A stretch of 64,000 bases of DNA from JBAWWY01 sp037144355 (GTDB lineage: Bacteria; Bacillota; Clostridia; Peptostreptococcales; Anaerovoracaceae). Below the pieces are notes generated by a model, which saw only the letters and a list, made by a program, of their open reading frames with translations, did not search any database and was not told the DNA's origin. Position numbers and translations under genes: made by a program. The stretch covers positions 75,160 through 139,159 of the forward strand of contig JBAWWY010000002.1 in NCBI GenBank assembly GCA_037144355.1, read 5' to 3'. Positions 60,933-64,000 of this stretch are shown here, piece by piece. The stretch's first letter is position 1. Every line of letters begins with the position of its first letter.

Positions 60933-61907
60933 ATGCAAAAGAAGACAAAGGCCTTGTCCGAGGCAGCACTCATAACTACTATTATTTCCATTGTTGGCTT
61001 GAGCGCAATGTTCATACCGGTGGTAAGCCTAGTGGTATTTTTAACTTTCGTTCCATTGATTGTGCTTGGGAAGAAGCATGGCATAAAATATGCCTCTTTG
61101 TCCCTGGTTGCATCTTCTATCATCATAGGAATGTTTGCAGGCCCTGTTTATGCTGTTTCGTTGATTTTACTTCTTGGGAGCCCCTCACTAGTGATGGGAT
61201 GGCTTCTCAACAAAGAGAAATCAGCTGCTACTATTATTGGAGTGGGGGTAGTCTCCGCCCTGGTTAGCATGGTAATGTTGATTGGATTCAGTCAGATCGT
61301 TACAGGAGTCCCACTTTTTGACACGATGAAAACTATCTTTGACGAATCTACAAAAATGCAACAAGGCATATTTGCCAGTATGGGAACAGATCCCGCCAAA
61401 ATAGCGGATATGATGAAAAAACTTGCCGAAACCAAGGATCAGATAATGCTCATAATCCCAGGAGCATTAGTTGCATGGGCTGTTGCCATGACTTTGTTCA
61501 ATTACATCGTAGCAGTAAAAATACTGAAGAGGTCAGGCCAGAAGGTTCCAGAAATGCCCTTGTTCAGAGATTTTGTCCTGCCAAAGAATGTTTTAATTGG
61601 AACAATTGTTGTATATCTGATGTCGGTTTTAGCAACGAAGTTGAATATTGTTGATCCCAAAGTATTGATGGCCAATGTGCAGATACTTATCATTTATACA
61701 TATGGAGTCCAAGGAATTGCCGTTGCGGCATGGTATATGCACAGAAGAAAGATGAAAATGGTTTTCCAAGTAATTATCATCGCTGCCATTCTCTTAAGTT
61801 CCATTGGAACAATCATGTTTTTCATGCTTGGAGTTGCGGAAACGGGCTTGTCTATAAGGAAAAGAATCAATTTTAAAGATGATGAGAGACAGAAGAAAAT
61901 CCAGTAG
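60933..61907 (+). CDS. yybS: YybS-like DUF2232 membrane protein
   Basis: A 324-residue protein with about eight membrane helices, matching DUF2232/YybS by its opening (EAALITTIISIVGLSAMFIPVVSLVVFLTFVPLIVLG) and by its place between rpsR and gdpP. Function unknown; it may be an ECF-like or accessory membrane protein. Confidence 0.85.
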   Translation: MQKKTKALSEAALITTIISIVGLSAMFIPVVSLVVFLTFVPLIVLGKKHGIKYASLSLVASSIIIGMFAGPVYAVSLILLLGSPSLVMGWLLNKEKSAATIIGVGVVSALVSMVMLIGFSQIVTGVPLFDTMKTIFDESTKMQQGIFASMGTDPAKIADMMKKLAETKDQIMLIIPGALVAWAVAMTLFNYIVAVKILKRSGQKVPEMPLFRDFVLPKNVLIGTIVVYLMSVLATKLNIVDPKVLMANVQILIIYTYGVQGIAVAAWYMHRRKMKMVFQVIIIAAILLSSIGTIMFFMLGVAETGLSIRKRINFKDDERQKKIQ

Positions 61908-61947
61908 GAATTTTTTCAAAATCTACAATCAGAAAAATTATTTGTGA

Positions 61948-61953
61948 TATAAT
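61948..61953 (+). promoter_or_regulatory. Extended -10 promoter for gdpP
   Basis: TGATATAAT (61945-61953) is an extended -10 element about 36 bp before the start; no consensus -35 lies upstream. Confidence 0.45.
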
Positions 61954-61988
61954 ATACTCTCAAACAGCATTTTAAGAAGGTGAAATAT

Positions 61989-63944
61989 TTGGTCAACAGA
62001 CTAAAAAAACTTATAAAGCCAGATACCCGCACATATCTGCTGGCTCTTTTCGTTTTCTCAGGATTAATTCTATATTATAACCTAGTTTTGGGAATCATCA
62101 CCTTTTCCATAGTACTTTATATGTTCTTCTATGGCAGAAGCCTGGAAGGCGTAAAGAAAATATTGCTCAAGGAATATTTTGAAAATATTACCGAGGATAT
62201 TGACGAAACCATTAGACATTCCATAACAAATCATCCCCTTGCCATATGCATGATAGATTCTGAAGGGGAGATATTCTGGTGCAATTCTAAATTCTTTGAG
62301 ATTGCAGACAATGTGGAAATATTGAATACCAAGCTTGCCGAACTAATAAACATTAGAATACCTGATTTGATGGACCCAGATAAACCATCGATTTATAAAC
62401 TTAAGAACAAGTCATACAAGGTTGTTGCCTCAAATATAGAGAATGAGGGAATCCAAAGCACCATGCTTTATTGGTTTGATGTAACCAGTTATGAGAATTT
62501 GAAAGGCATGTATAATGACGAGAGGAATTGTTTCGCATATATTCATGTTGATAATTATGAAGACTTGATTGACAGCTCGCCGACAGACAAAAAATCTATA
62601 ATTGCAGCACAGGTTGAAAACAGCATAAGACAGTGGGCAATAAAAAATATGATATTTCTTGTTAAATATGACGATGACCAATATTTTGCAGTCTTGGAAA
62701 ACAAGATATTTGAAAAACTGGAAGAAAATAAATTCCCCATATTGGATGAAATTAGAGAAATAGAAACCGATGCTGATTTTCCAGTATCATTGAGCATAGG
62801 GGTCGGATTATATGGAAAAAACCCATTACAGCTGGAGGAATATACAAGGGCGGCATTGGATCTAGCATTGGGAAGAGGCGGTGATCAGGCCGTTGTTAAA
62901 AAAATCAATAAGATCGATTATTATGGAGGAAGACTCCAGACCGTTGAGAAGAGAAACAAGGGTAAATCCAAGATAAAGGCCCATGCCATAAAGCAGCTAA
63001 TTGATCAATCTTCAAAGGTAATAATAATGGGGCACAAGAAGCCCGACATGGATTCCTTCGGAGCAGCCATTGGAATTTCAAGAATCGCGAGAAACAAAGG
63101 CAAGGAAGCATACATTGTCATTAATGATGTTAACGAATCATTGAGCAACATTTATGAAATGGCCAAGGACTCAAAGAATTACAATCTTATCAGCAGCAAC
63201 GGAGCGCTAAGTATTATAGACAAGGAAACACTGCTTGTAATAGTGGATACCCAGAGGCCAAGCTTCACGGAATGTCCCGAATTGCTGGTAAAGACTGATA
63301 GAATAGTGGTTATTGACCATCATAGAAAAATGGAAGAAAATTTGGACAATGCGACTTTGAACTTTATGGAAGTTTACGCATCTTCCACTTCGGAACTGGT
63401 AACGGAAATACTCCAGCATATTGGTGGAAAGAAGGAAATTGACAAGTTTGAGGCAAGTGCATTGCTAGCCGGCATTACAGTGGATACAAAGAGCTTTTCA
63501 TCTCGAGCTGGCGTGCGAACCTTTGAAGCAGCTTCATGGCTCAGAAGAAATGGTGCGGATGCAGCAAGCGTCAACCAGTTTTTCCAAAGCGATATGGAAA
63601 TATATCAGATAAAAAGCGATGCTATAATAAAAGCGAGAATCTTGAAAAATGGAGTCGCCATATCAAAGTGCGAAGGCATAAGGGCAAACATGCATATCAT
63701 AACATCCCAGGCAGCGGATGGCCTCCTAAACATAAAGGGAGTTAAAGCCGCATTTGTAGTAGGATTGAACGATGAGGGAACATGCTCAATCAGTGCAAGA
63801 TCACTTGGAGAGATAAATGTTCAGACAATCATGGAAAAAATGGGTGGAGGCGGCCATTTGACCATGGCAGGAGCTCAATACAAGGAATCAATAGAGGAAA
63901 CTTTAGTTCAAATAGAAGGGTTAGTGCTGGAAACAATAAAATAA
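61989..63944 (+). CDS. gdpP: Cyclic-di-AMP phosphodiesterase GdpP
   Basis: A 651-residue protein starting at TTG 61989, where AAGGTGA is six bases upstream; the GTG at 61980 touches that site. Two membrane helices (about 15-60) are followed by a PAS domain (about 80-170), a degenerate GGDEF domain (about 175-300) and DHH/DHHA1 domains (about 340-650) with GHKKPDMDSFG, VVDTQRP, IDHH and GGGGHLTMAG. It hydrolyses cyclic-di-AMP and so affects potassium, wall and beta-lactam tolerance. A KimA-like importer at 10.8 kb may belong to the same circuit. The final 56 bases of the window hold no feature. Confidence 0.95.
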   Translation: MVNRLKKLIKPDTRTYLLALFVFSGLILYYNLVLGIITFSIVLYMFFYGRSLEGVKKILLKEYFENITEDIDETIRHSITNHPLAICMIDSEGEIFWCNSKFFEIADNVEILNTKLAELINIRIPDLMDPDKPSIYKLKNKSYKVVASNIENEGIQSTMLYWFDVTSYENLKGMYNDERNCFAYIHVDNYEDLIDSSPTDKKSIIAAQVENSIRQWAIKNMIFLVKYDDDQYFAVLENKIFEKLEENKFPILDEIREIETDADFPVSLSIGVGLYGKNPLQLEEYTRAALDLALGRGGDQAVVKKINKIDYYGGRLQTVEKRNKGKSKIKAHAIKQLIDQSSKVIIMGHKKPDMDSFGAAIGISRIARNKGKEAYIVINDVNESLSNIYEMAKDSKNYNLISSNGALSIIDKETLLVIVDTQRPSFTECPELLVKTDRIVVIDHHRKMEENLDNATLNFMEVYASSTSELVTEILQHIGGKKEIDKFEASALLAGITVDTKSFSSRAGVRTFEAASWLRRNGADAASVNQFFQSDMEIYQIKSDAIIKARILKNGVAISKCEGIRANMHIITSQAADGLLNIKGVKAAFVVGLNDEGTCSISARSLGEINVQTIMEKMGGGGHLTMAGAQYKESIEETLVQIEGLVLETIK

Positions 63945-64000
63945 TTAGTGCCGTAAGATTCTAAAAGCTAAAGCTTATGAATCTCTGACATCTGACTTTC

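Noticed and set aside
1..64000. rRNA, tRNA, tmRNA, SRP RNA, insertion sequences or prophage genes
   Set aside because: Gaps between genes are short and none shows the expected sequence; no transposase, integrase or phage structural protein was recognised.

Overview
The window looks like the replication-origin region of a low-GC Gram-positive anaerobe, most likely a member of the Clostridia. It carries the classic order rsmG-mnmG-mnmE-jag-yidC-yidD-rnpA-rpmH on one side and dnaA-dnaN-recF-gyrB-gyrA on the other, with a bipartite oriC around dnaA (about 38.95-40.84 kb). Genes left of the origin are mostly on the minus strand and genes right of it mostly on the plus strand, so most are transcribed with replication. 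A ferredoxin-thioredoxin-reductase-type protein, an NADH/CoA-disulfide reductase fusion, a LUD protein and a spoIIIJ/jag pair fit a clostridial anaerobe. No rRNA, tRNA, insertion sequence, prophage or CRISPR array was seen. Species cannot be named from the sequence alone.

Layout. 0-7.2 kb: signalling island with a truncated HD-GYP response regulator, a three-gene module (HDOD response regulator, sugar-type binding lipoprotein, Cache histidine kinase) and a PAS-PAS-GGDEF-HD-GYP protein. 7.3-17 kb: DMT permease, Rh-type ammonium channel, KimA-like potassium importer coupled to an unusual ROK protein, lysA, an ABC-F ATPase, a lipoprotein and a nitroreductase. 17-24 kb: redox and stress genes (glutaredoxin plus an FTR-rubredoxin fusion, paired fluoride channels, NYN-LOTUS protein, ArsR-LUD, mscL, a four-module sulfur-transfer flavoprotein). 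23.7-28 kb: rlmH, walJ, yycI, yycH and a secreted protein, without walR/walK next to them. 28-38.9 kb: rnhA, PAS-PP2C phosphatase, aroQ, parB/soj with two parS-like sites, then the conserved rsmG-to-rpmH block.

39.3-47.7 kb: dnaA, dnaN, recF, gyrB, gyrA. 47.7-50.2 kb: an rsbV-rsbW-sigma-B cassette preceded by a good match to a sigma-B promoter and running directly into trpS. 50.3-54.4 kb: an unusual protein pairing a KaiC-like region without a Walker A motif with a PEP-synthase-type ATP-grasp domain; its 3' end overlaps a convergent sdpR-sdpI-PAP2 operon. 54.6-59.8 kb: plsC, aroK, a nucleotidyltransferase, an OPT transporter and a P1-family peptidase. 59.8-64 kb: rpsF-ssb-rpsR with a structured leader, then yybS and gdpP.

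Themes linking the genes: cyclic-di-GMP signalling at the left edge (GGDEF and HD-GYP); cyclic-di-AMP and potassium (KimA-like importer, GdpP); sigma-B partner switching (RsbV, RsbW, and a possible RsbU-type phosphatase at 28.7 kb); envelope and mechanical stress (MscL, SdpI, PAP2, YycHI); and anaerobic thiol/sulfur redox. Candidates most worth attention are the KaiC-like/ATP-grasp protein, the glutaredoxin plus FTR-rubredoxin pair, the sigma-B cassette wired into trpS, the degenerate ROK protein coupled to KimA, and a parS-like site built into a terminator hairpin.
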